Assembly: GCF_900129275.1 (NCBI RefSeq)
Contig: NZ_FQUX01000013.1
Location: forward strand, 6,263-70,262
Length of the DNA: 64,000 nucleotides
Direction of reading: 5' to 3'
Origin: Arenibacter palladensis
Lineage (GTDB): Bacteria > Bacteroidota > Bacteroidia > Flavobacteriales > Flavobacteriaceae
The position numbers were made by a program, and so were the translations under genes. Of this stretch, positions 52,677-61,191 are shown piece after piece. How positions within the stretch are numbered: the first letter of the stretch is position 1; every line of letters begins with the position of its first letter. Below the pieces are notes generated by a model, which saw only the letters and a list, made by a program, of their open reading frames with translations, was not told where the DNA came from and made no database searches.

Positions 52677-53522
52677 TTAGTAATCTCCTAAAGTTTCTGG
52701 GTTCTGCGCCAAAGCGGTTGCCAATTGTTCGTCATTGGGCGCCTTGCCGTGCCATGCGTGGGTGTACATCATAAAATCTACCCCATGTCCCATTATAGTA
52801 TGCAGCAGTACGCATACCGGTTTTCCTTTTCCGGTTCTACTCTTTGCTTCTTTCATTCCTTTTAGAATAGCTTCCAGATCGTTTCCTTCCTTAATGTCCA
52901 GAACATCCCATCCAAAGGCTTCAAATTTCTTCTTTAGGTCTCCCATTGGAAGTACGTCGTCCGTAGCTCCGTCTATCTGTTGGCCATTATAATCAATGGT
53001 CGCAATAATATTGTCTACTTTCTTACCAGCGGCATACATAATGGCCTCCCAGTTCTGACCTTCCTGTAACTCGCCGTCACCGTGTAGGGTATAGACCAGT
53101 TTGGAGTCTTTGTTGAGTTTTTTGGCCTGTGCCGCACCCAAGGCCACGGACATGCCCTGTCCCAACGAACCTGAGGCTATACGTACACCTGGCAAACCTT
53201 CATGAGTGGTAGGGTGGCCTTGTAGACGCGAATCTATTAATCTAAAGGTATTTAATTCATCAACTGGAAAGTAGCCTTTTCTTGCCAGAACACTGTAGAA
53301 AACAGGGGATATGTGACCATTGGACAAAAAGAAAAGATCTTCACCTTTACCGTCCATATCAAATTCATCCTTAAGCTCCATGATTTCATTGTAAAGGGCA
53401 ACGAAAAATTCTGTACATCCCAAGGAACCTCCTGGATGTCCAGAGTTTACCTTATGAACCATTCTTAGAATGTCCCTGCGAACTTGAACGGTCAAATCTT
53501 GTAATTCTTGAAGTTTTGGCAT
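52677..53522 (-). CDS. Transketolase, N-terminal subunit
   Basis: A 281-residue TPP-binding half: KVNSGHPGGSLGCTEFFVAL, VRIASGSLGQGMSVALGAA and the GDGELQEGQNWEAI motif for Mg-TPP binding. The start at 53522 (MPKLQELQDLTVQV) is set by a promoter whose -7 box is at 53547-53554; the longer frame from 53561 would begin upstream of it. It forms one operon with the C-terminal half. Confidence 0.95.
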   Translation of the reverse strand: MPKLQELQDLTVQVRRDILRMVHKVNSGHPGGSLGCTEFFVALYNEIMELKDEFDMDGKGEDLFFLSNGHISPVFYSVLARKGYFPVDELNTFRLIDSRLQGHPTTHEGLPGVRIASGSLGQGMSVALGAAQAKKLNKDSKLVYTLHGDGELQEGQNWEAIMYAAGKKVDNIIATIDYNGQQIDGATDDVLPMGDLKKKFEAFGWDVLDIKEGNDLEAILKGMKEAKSRTGKGKPVCVLLHTIMGHGVDFMMYTHAWHGKAPNDEQLATALAQNPETLGDY

Positions 53523-53546
53523 TTTATCTATATTTTTTAAACTTTT

Positions 53547-53577
53547 CAAAAGTAATGGCAATCTTTTGGGTACACAA
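53547..53577 (-). promoter_or_regulatory. Promoter (TTG-N20-TACTTTTG) for the transketolase operon
   Basis: On the minus strand TTG (plus-strand CAA 53575-53577) and TACTTTTG (plus-strand CAAAAGTA 53547-53554) are 20 bp apart. A complete Bacteroidota promoter; start of transcription near 53540, leader about 18 nt. Confidence 0.75.
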
Positions 53578-53662
53578 GCAGGAATTATAATATTTTATCA
53601 ACTATAATGGACCATAACAGAACTTTATTTTTTTGTTAAGGTTTTAATGGCTCCGAGTTGAC

Positions 53663-53670
53663 TATATTTG
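53663..53670 (+). promoter_or_regulatory. -7 box (TATATTTG) for tgt
   Basis: TATATTTG sits 20 bp before the TTG start at 53691. It lies within the longer open frame from 53658 and so rules that start out. Confidence 0.55.
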
Positions 53671-53690
53671 CGGCTTTAAATAGATTTTTT

Positions 53691-54821
53691 TTGAAATTTA
53701 CCTTACAACATTCGGACACAAGGACAAAGGCTAGGGCGGCCGAGCTTATTACGGACCACGGCAAGATAGAAACCCCCATTTTTATGCCTGTAGGTACGGT
53801 AGCTTCCGTAAAGGGGGTGCACCAAAGGGAATTGAAGGAGGAGATAAATCCTGACATTATTTTAGGGAATACATACCATTTGTATTTAAGGCCTAAAACC
53901 GAAATACTGAAACAGGCTGGAGGACTTCATAAATTTATGAATTGGGACCGCAATATCTTAACGGATAGTGGTGGTTATCAGGTCTACTCCTTGTCGGATA
54001 ACAGAAAGATAAAGGAAGAAGGGGTTAAGTTTAAATCCCATATTGATGGTTCCTACCATGTGTTTACCCCGGAGAATGTTATGGAGATTCAACGTGTCAT
54101 AGGAGCAGACATTATTATGGCATTTGATGAATGTACTCCGTATCCATGCGATTATAATTACGCGAAAAGATCCATGCACATGACCCATAGGTGGTTGGAG
54201 CGCTGTATAAAGCATTTGGAAAAAACTCCTTTTGCCTATGATTATGAACAAACCTTTTTTCCAATTGTCCAAGGGTCTACCTATAAGGACCTTAGGAGGC
54301 AATCGGCCGAATATATTGCTGGGGTAGGAGCAGAGGGTAACGCCATTGGCGGACTTTCAGTGGGCGAGCCAGCCGAGGAAATGTATTCCATGACAGAGGT
54401 AGTCTGTGAAATACTGCCAGAGGATAAACCCAGATATTTAATGGGAGTGGGTACCCCGATCAATATTTTGGAGAATATTGCCTTGGGGATAGATATGTTC
54501 GATTGTGTTATGCCGACCAGAAATGCTAGAAATGGTATGCTGTTTACGGCACATGGCACTATCAATATAAAAAATAAGAAGTGGGAAGACGATTTTTCCC
54601 CTTTAGACGAGATGGGGACTACCTTTGTAGACCATGAATATTCCAAGGCCTACCTAAGGCATTTGTTCGCGGCGAACGAGTATTTGGGAAAACAAATCGC
54701 TACCATTCACAATTTAGGATTTTATTTGTGGTTGGTTCGTGAGGCAAGAAGACATATTTTAGCAGGGGATTTCTATGAATGGAAATCTGTAATGGTAAAA
54801 CAAATGGATAAAAGACTCTAG
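53691..54821 (+). CDS. tgt: tRNA-guanine transglycosylase (Tgt)
   Basis: Swaps guanine 34 for a queuine precursor in GUN-anticodon tRNAs; 376 residues. Catalytic Asp is in ILTDSGGYQVYSL, and the second in IDMFDCVMPTRNARNG. The ILGNTYHLYLRP and PIVQGSTYKDLRRQSAEYI blocks are typical. The CxCxxC zinc motif found before the SRAYxRHL region in most bacterial Tgt is absent; DEMGTTFVDHEYSKAY stands there. The TTG at 53691 (LKFTLQHSD) is the start, judged from the -7 box. lptF follows at once. Confidence 0.93.
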   Translation: MKFTLQHSDTRTKARAAELITDHGKIETPIFMPVGTVASVKGVHQRELKEEINPDIILGNTYHLYLRPKTEILKQAGGLHKFMNWDRNILTDSGGYQVYSLSDNRKIKEEGVKFKSHIDGSYHVFTPENVMEIQRVIGADIIMAFDECTPYPCDYNYAKRSMHMTHRWLERCIKHLEKTPFAYDYEQTFFPIVQGSTYKDLRRQSAEYIAGVGAEGNAIGGLSVGEPAEEMYSMTEVVCEILPEDKPRYLMGVGTPINILENIALGIDMFDCVMPTRNARNGMLFTAHGTINIKNKKWEDDFSPLDEMGTTFVDHEYSKAYLRHLFAANEYLGKQIATIHNLGFYLWLVREARRHILAGDFYEWKSVMVKQMDKRL

Positions 54822-55904
54822 GTGCTGAGCATAATTGACAAATATATTTTAAAGAGATATCTGGCAACCTTCTTTGTGATGTTGTTGCTGTTTATCCCTA
54901 TTGGGATAATGGCAAATTTGGCAGAGCAGATCGGAAAAATGATCGATAATGAGGTTCCTCTTTCTGAAATTGTCATGTATTACTGGAATTTTACTTTGGT
55001 AATAGGAAACCTGCTGTTCCCCATTTTCCTTTTTCTGTCCGTAATCTTCTTTACCTCCAAATTGGCTAACAACACTGAAATTGTGGCAATTTTAAGTTCG
55101 GGGGTTTCCTATGGACGTTTTTTGCGACCATATCTGATCGGGGCATCAATCATAGCTTTAATGATGTTTTTTATGAATATGTTTATTGTTCCCCCGGCAA
55201 GTGTGGGATACAATGAATTCAAATTTAAGTATTTAAAGAAAGGTAAACAGGATAGGGTAACTACCAATATTTTTAACCAACTGAACGAAAGTGATTATAT
55301 CTATGTCAGCAGTTTTGACCCTGCCAGGCAGATAGGGTATAACTTCACCATGGAGCGTTTTAACGAACAGAACACCTTGGATTTTAAGATATCCGCAGCC
55401 AACATCCGATGGATAGAAAAAGATACGGTTTATCGACTTACCTCCTACGAAAAGAGAAAATTGGTAAACGATAAGGAGATTGTGGAAACAAAGCGTAGAT
55501 TGGATACTATTTTCGATTTTAAGATAGACGACCTTACTCCGGTTTCCTATATAGCCGAAACCAAGAATATGTTTGAGCTGGACAAATTTATAGCGGCACA
55601 AAGAAAAAAAGGCGCTTCCAATATAAATAGTTATGTGTTGGTGAAGTATAAGCGCTGGGCCCTGCCGATAGCTGCCTTTATCCTAACCATTATTGCCGTG
55701 GCGGTGTCCTCGGTAAAGAGACGTGGAGGTATGGGGGTAAATCTGGCCTTTGGTATAGGAGTGGCATTTATATATATCTTTTTTGACAAGGTTTTCGGTA
55801 CCCTCGCAGAACAATCTGGATTTTCGCCCCTATGGGCCGTGATCATTCCCAACGTTATGTTTGGGGCCATCGCATTTTACTTGTTGCAGAATGCCAAACG
55901 TTAA
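54822..55904 (+). CDS. LptF/LptG family permease
   Basis: A 360-residue membrane component of the LPS export ABC transporter, which pulls LPS from the inner membrane onto the Lpt bridge. The N-terminal helix block LSIIDKYILKRYLATFFVMLL, two more membrane helices to about residue 120, a large periplasmic beta-jellyroll, then three C-terminal helices. GTG is the start, directly after the tgt TAG, so the two are coupled. Either LptF or LptG could be meant; the family is not separable here. Confidence 0.92.
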   Translation: MLSIIDKYILKRYLATFFVMLLLFIPIGIMANLAEQIGKMIDNEVPLSEIVMYYWNFTLVIGNLLFPIFLFLSVIFFTSKLANNTEIVAILSSGVSYGRFLRPYLIGASIIALMMFFMNMFIVPPASVGYNEFKFKYLKKGKQDRVTTNIFNQLNESDYIYVSSFDPARQIGYNFTMERFNEQNTLDFKISAANIRWIEKDTVYRLTSYEKRKLVNDKEIVETKRRLDTIFDFKIDDLTPVSYIAETKNMFELDKFIAAQRKKGASNINSYVLVKYKRWALPIAAFILTIIAVAVSSVKRRGGMGVNLAFGIGVAFIYIFFDKVFGTLAEQSGFSPLWAVIIPNVMFGAIAFYLLQNAKR

Positions 55905-56799
55905 GCTCAATAATTACCTTCATCTACATTTTATAGTTTTTGTCTGGGGCTTTACAGCGGTCATTGGCAAGTTGATTACCATAGATGCCCTTCCTTTGGT
56001 TTGGTATCGTATGCTAATGGCTTCCCTAATCATTTTAGGCTATATCCTCATTAGAAAATTTCAGTTAAGGGTACCTCCCAAAACACTATTGATGCTTATT
56101 TTAGGTGGCATAGTGGTATCCTTGCATTGGGTTACCTTCTTTATGGCTATTAAAGTTTCAAATGTATCTATTGCCCTGGCAACAATGTCTACAGGCGCAT
56201 TTTTTACGGCCTTGTTGGAGCCTTTTTGGTATGGCCGTAAAATGGTAGGTTATGAAGTGGTCTTTGGACTAATAGTTATGCTGGGTCTATATATAATGTT
56301 TAGAGTGGAGACGGGCTTTCTAAATGGAATACTCTTGGCATTGGTGTCCTCCTTGTTATCTGCCACCTTTTCCTTGATAAATGGTAAACTAACCCAGGAG
56401 CAAAGACCATCGGTAATTTCGTTTTATGAATTGGGGAGCGGTGTGCTATTTTTGTCTGTTTTTTTGATATTTTCTGGCAGTTATGACCAAAAGTTTTTTC
56501 AACTTTCCATTAATGATTGGTTGTATATATTTATACTGGCTTCGGTCTGTACGGCCTACGCCTTCATCGCTTCCGTAAAGATTCTAAAATATATTTCTCC
56601 CTATACTGTTATGTTGACAAACAATCTGGAACCCGTCTATGGGATAATATTGGGAGTTGTACTTCTTGGAGACAGTGAAAAAATGAAACCGCTGTTCTAT
56701 GTGGGGGCGCTATTGGTATTGTTGACAGTAGTGGCAAACGGGATTTTGAAAAATAGAAAAAAATTAAAAAAAACGACTAATGGGTTACCTTCCCATTAA
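55891..56799 (+). CDS. DMT superfamily (EamA) transporter
   Basis: A 302-residue membrane protein with ten hydrophobic segments in two EamA repeats (FIVFVWGFTAVIGKLITIDA, then ILLALVSSLLSATFSLINGK). The start at 55891 (MPNVKLNNYLHLHF) overlaps the lptF end by 14 bp; an earlier ATG at 55861 lies inside lptF. LTNNLEPVYGIILGVVLLGD is the typical last-helix signature. The substrate is unknown. Confidence 0.92.
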   Translation: MPNVKLNNYLHLHFIVFVWGFTAVIGKLITIDALPLVWYRMLMASLIILGYILIRKFQLRVPPKTLLMLILGGIVVSLHWVTFFMAIKVSNVSIALATMSTGAFFTALLEPFWYGRKMVGYEVVFGLIVMLGLYIMFRVETGFLNGILLALVSSLLSATFSLINGKLTQEQRPSVISFYELGSGVLFLSVFLIFSGSYDQKFFQLSINDWLYIFILASVCTAYAFIASVKILKYISPYTVMLTNNLEPVYGIILGVVLLGDSEKMKPLFYVGALLVLLTVVANGILKNRKKLKKTTNGLPSH

Positions 56800-56804
56800 A
56801 GTTT

Positions 56805-56812
56805 TATATTTG
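56805..56812 (+). promoter_or_regulatory. -7 box (TATATTTG) for accA
   Basis: TATATTTG lies 30 bp before the accA ATG at 56843. No clear -33 TTG at standard spacing. Confidence 0.5.
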
Positions 56813-56842
56813 CTCGTTGAAAAGAGCTAAACCTATAAACCT

Positions 56843-57796
56843 ATGGAGTATTTAGATTTTGAACTGCCAATTAAAGAGCTGGAAGAGCAATTGGATAAGT
56901 GCATGATAATCGGTGAAGAGAGTGAAGTTGATGTTTCTGAGACATGTAAACAAATTGAGAAAAAACTCGTTGAGACCCGAAAGGAAATATATAAAAACCT
57001 AACTGCGTGGCAGAGGGTGCAATTGTCAAGGCATCCCAACAGACCCTATACCTTGGATTATATTAGGGCCATTTGCGGGGAAACCTTTTTGGAATTGCAT
57101 GGCGATCGCAATGTAAAGGATGATAAGGCAATGATCGGCGGCCTTGGTAAAATTGGGGATCAGAGTTATATGTTCGTTGGTCAGCAGAAAGGCTATAATA
57201 CCAAAACAAGGCAACTACGAAATTTTGGTATGGCCAATCCTGAAGGATATAGAAAAGCATTGCGTTTAATGAAGTCTGCCGAAAAATTCGGTATCCCCGT
57301 GGTTTGCCTAATAGATACTCCAGGGGCATATCCAGGAATTGAGGCGGAGGAAAGGGGCCAAGGGGAGGCCATTGCAAGAAATATTTTGGAAATGACCCGC
57401 CTAAAGGTTCCCATTATTGTGGTAATTATAGGTGAAGGCGCTTCTGGAGGTGCATTGGGTATTGGTGTAGGGGATAAGGTATTGATGTTGGAAAATACTT
57501 GGTACTCCGTTATTTCACCTGAATCCTGTTCTTCCATACTTTGGAGAAGTTGGGAGTATAAGGAAATTGCGGCAGAGGCACTAAAGCTTACGGCAACGGA
57601 CATGAAAAAGATGAAATTGATAGATGAGATCGTTCGTGAACCGGTAGGTGGTGCACATGCCAATAGGGATAAGACTTTTGAAATTGTAAAAAATAAAATT
57701 TCTTCCCATTATGAGGAATTAAAAAAGTTATCACCAAAAGAATTGGTAAAAAACCGTATGGAAAAATATGCCAATATGGGGGTATTTAATGGATAG
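56843..57796 (+). CDS. accA: Acetyl-CoA carboxylase carboxyltransferase subunit alpha
   Basis: First committed step of fatty-acid synthesis: transfers carboxyl from carboxybiotin to acetyl-CoA together with AccD. 317 residues. N-terminal helical part ([17 protein letters not shown]), then the crotonase-fold core with [20 protein letters not shown] near 155, [20 protein letters not shown] and [14 protein letters not shown]. It stands alone with a terminator behind, as is usual for accA. Confidence 0.97.
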   Translation: MEYLDFELPIKELEEQLDKCMIIGEESEVDVSETCKQIEKKLVETRKEIYKNLTAWQRVQLSRHPNRPYTLDYIRAICGETFLELHGDRNVKDDKAMIGGLGKIGDQSYMFVGQQKGYNTKTRQLRNFGMANPEGYRKALRLMKSAEKFGIPVVCLIDTPGAYPGIEAEERGQGEAIARNILEMTRLKVPIIVVIIGEGASGGALGIGVGDKVLMLENTWYSVISPESCSSILWRSWEYKEIAAEALKLTATDMKKMKLIDEIVREPVGGAHANRDKTFEIVKNKISSHYEELKKLSPKELVKNRMEKYANMGVFNG

Positions 57797-57814
57797 TATC
57801 CCTTATTATCAAGG

Positions 57815-57852
57815 TAAAAAAAACTGGAGCGGAAATTCTCCGGTTTTTTTTT
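57815..57852. terminator. Intrinsic terminator of accA
   Basis: AAAAAAAACTGGAG, loop CGGAAATT, CTCCGGTTTTTTTTT. One G-T pair in a 7-bp stem with A and T tracts. Confidence 0.8.
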
Positions 57853-57952
57853 GCTTATGAACAAATTTCGTAACTTATCAACAGGTAAATTGTTGAACAA
57901 CTGTTAATATCCCAAATCTCTTTTTAAATCTTATTTGTATAATTTAGCACTC

Positions 57953-59500
57953 ATGGAAAAAACAAACCCCATTATTGGTCATCGAATAGACAAGTCGACC
58001 ATCATTAGCCTTGAGAAGGGAAAAATACCCCCTCAAGCTACTGATTTAGAGGAAGTTGTACTTGGGGCAATGATGATTGATAAAAAGGGGGTGGATGAAG
58101 TAATAGATATCCTACATCCTGAAGTCTTTTACAAGGATGCCCATAGATATATCTACGAAGCCATTTTTAAGTTGTTTGAAAATTCTGAACCGGTGGATTT
58201 ATTAACCGTTTCGTCCCAGTTAAAGAAGGATGGTCGGTTAGAGAGTGCCGGAGGCGATTTTTACCTGATAAAATTAACCCAAAAAGTAGCTTCTTCCGCG
58301 CACATTGAGTTCCATGCGCGTATTATCCTTCAGAAATTTATCCAGCGTAGTCTTATTAAGATTTCAAATGAAATAATTGAGGAGGCCTATGAGGATTCTA
58401 CAGACGTGTTCGACTTATTGGACACAGCCGAATCCAAATTATACGACGTAACCCAGGGCAACTTGAAGCGTTCTGCCGAGACGGCCCAGAATTTAGTGAT
58501 ACAGGCCAAGAAGCGGATAGAGGAAATTGCAGGTAAGGAAGGGCTTAGTGGTATCCCATCCGGTTTCGATAAATTGGACAAATTAACTTCAGGATGGCAG
58601 CCAAGTGACTTGGTTATCGTGGCAGCTCGTCCAGGTATGGGTAAAACGGCCCTTACCTTGTCCATGGCCAGAAATATTGCAGTGAACTCCAATATTGGAG
58701 TGGCTTTCTTTTCCCTGGAAATGTCATCAGTCCAGTTGATTACCAGATTGATATCTTCGGAGACCGGCCTGTCTTCCGAAAAATTAAGAACAGGAAGATT
58801 GGAGAAACATGAATGGGAACAGTTGAACGTTAAGGTTAAGGCCTTGGAGACTGCACCTTTGTTTATTGATGATACCCCATCACTTTCTATTTTCGACCTT
58901 AGGGCAAAGGCCAGGCGTTTGGCTTCCCAGCACGATATTAAGATGATCATTATTGATTATTTGCAGTTGATGACCGCAGGGGGAAGTCAAAAAGGAGGAA
59001 ACCGGGAACAGGAAATATCTACCATATCCAGGAACTTAAAGGCCCTGGCCAAGGAATTGAACGTTCCTGTTATTGCTCTGTCCCAGTTATCGCGTGCGGT
59101 GGAGACCAGGGGAGGTAGTAAACGACCAATTTTATCGGATTTACGGGAATCCGGGGCAATAGAGCAGGATGCGGATATTGTTTCCTTTATCTATAGACCG
59201 GAATATTATAAGATTGACGAATGGGATGACGAAGAACGTTCGCCTACTGCCGGACAAGCAGAATTTATTGTAGCAAAGCACAGAAATGGTGGTCTGGAAA
59301 ATATTCGTCTCAAGTTCTTGGGGCATTTAGGTAAGTTTGACAACTTGGATGATTTTGATTCCCCTTTTGAATTTCAGTCGAAAATGAATGCGGATGATGA
59401 TAATCCCTTTATCACCAAAAACCTGCCGAATGCCAACGAAGCCTTTGGTAGTTCCATGAATGATGATTCCATGCAGGATGATAATGATGTACCATTTTAA
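57953..59500 (+). CDS. dnaB: Replicative DNA helicase DnaB
   Basis: The ring helicase of the replication fork, 515 residues. The N-terminal domain has LEEVVLGAMMIDKKGVDEVI; the RecA-like motor has Walker A AARPGMGKTALTLSM (near 225), Walker B IIIDYLQLMT, and the arginine-finger region DLRESGAIEQDADIV. The tail is acidic (NDDSMQDDNDVPF), as in bacterial helicases that bind SSB or primase. The start at 57953 (MEKTNPII) is used; an ATG at 57935 adds six residues. No intein or insert is present. Confidence 0.97.
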   Translation: MEKTNPIIGHRIDKSTIISLEKGKIPPQATDLEEVVLGAMMIDKKGVDEVIDILHPEVFYKDAHRYIYEAIFKLFENSEPVDLLTVSSQLKKDGRLESAGGDFYLIKLTQKVASSAHIEFHARIILQKFIQRSLIKISNEIIEEAYEDSTDVFDLLDTAESKLYDVTQGNLKRSAETAQNLVIQAKKRIEEIAGKEGLSGIPSGFDKLDKLTSGWQPSDLVIVAARPGMGKTALTLSMARNIAVNSNIGVAFFSLEMSSVQLITRLISSETGLSSEKLRTGRLEKHEWEQLNVKVKALETAPLFIDDTPSLSIFDLRAKARRLASQHDIKMIIIDYLQLMTAGGSQKGGNREQEISTISRNLKALAKELNVPVIALSQLSRAVETRGGSKRPILSDLRESGAIEQDADIVSFIYRPEYYKIDEWDDEERSPTAGQAEFIVAKHRNGGLENIRLKFLGHLGKFDNLDDFDSPFEFQSKMNADDDNPFITKNLPNANEAFGSSMNDDSMQDDNDVPF

Positions 59501-59678
59501 GGTTGTAAATTGTTCATCCTAAAAGTTACTTTTTTTGGTTTTCCTCTAATTAGCAGTAAAAAAGGTGTTTGCACTTTGTCTCATGGCAATGGGTCATTTT
59601 GAAAATTTTAACCCCATTTCAAAACTGAAACATCAATTTTCCATTATCTTTGGGAAGATGCACATTAGATATTGGTAC

Positions 59679-60944
59679 ATGCAAAAGTGTTTTTTCTCCC
59701 TTTTCTTTATTCTTTTTTTTATAATGGAAGTTTCAGCCTCGTCCATTCTTATTCCTATGGATGCTGATAGTCAGAAAAACCATTTAAAGGCATATGGTAT
59801 CACCTATTGGGTATTGACCAAACAGCAAAAAGTACAGTGGCTGTTAAATTATAGGGGAGGATCTTTTTTGTTGCCGGATGGGGAAAATATTCGGAAGGAA
59901 TGTCAGATAAGGGGTGTGTCTTTTGAGATTGTTTCCGATTCCCAGACCCAAGTTATTTTAGAAGAAATTGCAAGTCCTTCTCAGAACCAAGAAGCGGTTA
60001 TTTTGGAGAAGGCCCCAAAAATAGCAGTTTATTCCCCTAAGGATAATTCACCTTGGGACGATGCGGTTACTATGGTACTTACCTATGCCGAAATTCCTTA
60101 TGATCAGATTTACGATGAGGAAGTTTTGGAGGACAAATTGGTGCTCTATGATTGGCTGCACTTGCACCATGAAGACTTTACTGGGCAATACGGAAAATTT
60201 TATGGCGCCTATAGGGCGGCACCTTGGTATATTGAAGGCAAACAGCAGGCAGAGGCATTGGCCCTAAAATTGGGGTTCAATAAAGTTTCGGAGGAAAAAC
60301 GGGCCGTGGCACTGAAAATAAGAAATTATGTTATAGGGGGAGGATTTATGTTTGCCATGTGCTCTGCCACAGATAGTTTTGATATTGCCTTGGCTGCGGA
60401 CGAGGTGGATATATGTGAGCCAATGTTCGATGGAGATCCGTCGGACGCCAATTACCAGGCTAAGCTGGACTATGGGAAAACTTTTGCCTTTACCAATTTT
60501 ATTTTGGAGCGCAATCCATTGCAATATGAATTTTCTTCGATAGATATGACCAATAAGCGGGATAATGTACCCCGGAATTCGGACTATTTTTCCTTAATGG
60601 ATTTCTCTGCAAAATGGGACCCCGTTCCTACCATGTTATGTCAGAACCACACAGCACTGGTCAAAGGATTCATGGGGCAGACTACTGCTTTTGCAAGGGA
60701 AGAGATTAAACCTACGGTCTTGGTTTTGGGGGAAAATAAAATTAATGGGGAGGCCAGGTATATTCATGGAATTAAAGGAAAAGGATTCTTTACCTTCTAT
60801 GGCGGGCACGATCCGGAAGATTATCAACATAGGGTAGGGGATCCCAAAACAGAATTGGAATTGCACCCTACCTCTCCTGGTTATCGACTTATCCTGAACA
60901 ACGTATTGTTTCCTGCCGCCCAGAAAAAGAAGCAAAAAACCTAA
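59679..60944 (+). CDS. Secreted protein of the family often mislabelled asparagine synthetase B
   Basis: A 421-residue protein with a signal peptide (QKCFFSLFFILFFIMEVSAS). I recall homologues adjacent to dnaB in Flavobacteriaceae that databases call asparagine synthetase B. Neither the N-terminal Cys nucleophile nor the SGGxDS ATP-pyrophosphatase loop of that enzyme is visible. The core reads KIAVYSPKDNSPWDDAVTMV, LHHEDFTGQYGKFYGA, IGGGFMFAMCSATDSFDIAL and FYGGHDPEDYQHRVGD. It may be a periplasmic enzyme with a glutamine-amidotransferase-like fold, given FMFAMCSAT and GGHDPED. The start at 59679 is preferred over 59565 or 59658. Confidence 0.82.
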   Translation: MQKCFFSLFFILFFIMEVSASSILIPMDADSQKNHLKAYGITYWVLTKQQKVQWLLNYRGGSFLLPDGENIRKECQIRGVSFEIVSDSQTQVILEEIASPSQNQEAVILEKAPKIAVYSPKDNSPWDDAVTMVLTYAEIPYDQIYDEEVLEDKLVLYDWLHLHHEDFTGQYGKFYGAYRAAPWYIEGKQQAEALALKLGFNKVSEEKRAVALKIRNYVIGGGFMFAMCSATDSFDIALAADEVDICEPMFDGDPSDANYQAKLDYGKTFAFTNFILERNPLQYEFSSIDMTNKRDNVPRNSDYFSLMDFSAKWDPVPTMLCQNHTALVKGFMGQTTAFAREEIKPTVLVLGENKINGEARYIHGIKGKGFFTFYGGHDPEDYQHRVGDPKTELELHPTSPGYRLILNNVLFPAAQKKKQKT

Positions 60945-60985
60945 TATTGAGGCTTTTTGTCTTAGGCATGGTATGGACTATAAAC

Positions 60986-61027
60986 AAAAAAACTGTTGTA
61001 CTGGCCTAGACCACTACAACAGTTTTA
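60986..61027. terminator. Probable terminator between convergent genes
   Basis: AAAAACTGTTGTA, a loop of about 13, TACAACAGTTTT. A 9-10 bp AT-rich stem with A and T flanks between the dnaB-side gene and the convergent DUF4374 gene. Confidence 0.65.
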
Positions 61028-61191
61028 TGCTTTTTCCAATTATTAAACGGTGATCCAGATGGTTTCCTCAGAGTATCATTATTCAAAATCTATGGGGAAA
61101 TTCGATTTTTTTTCAATATAATGCAAAATACCACTCTTTAAAGGTAGAAACTCTAGGGTGATATTTATTCCCCTAATGCACCTCTTTGGAT

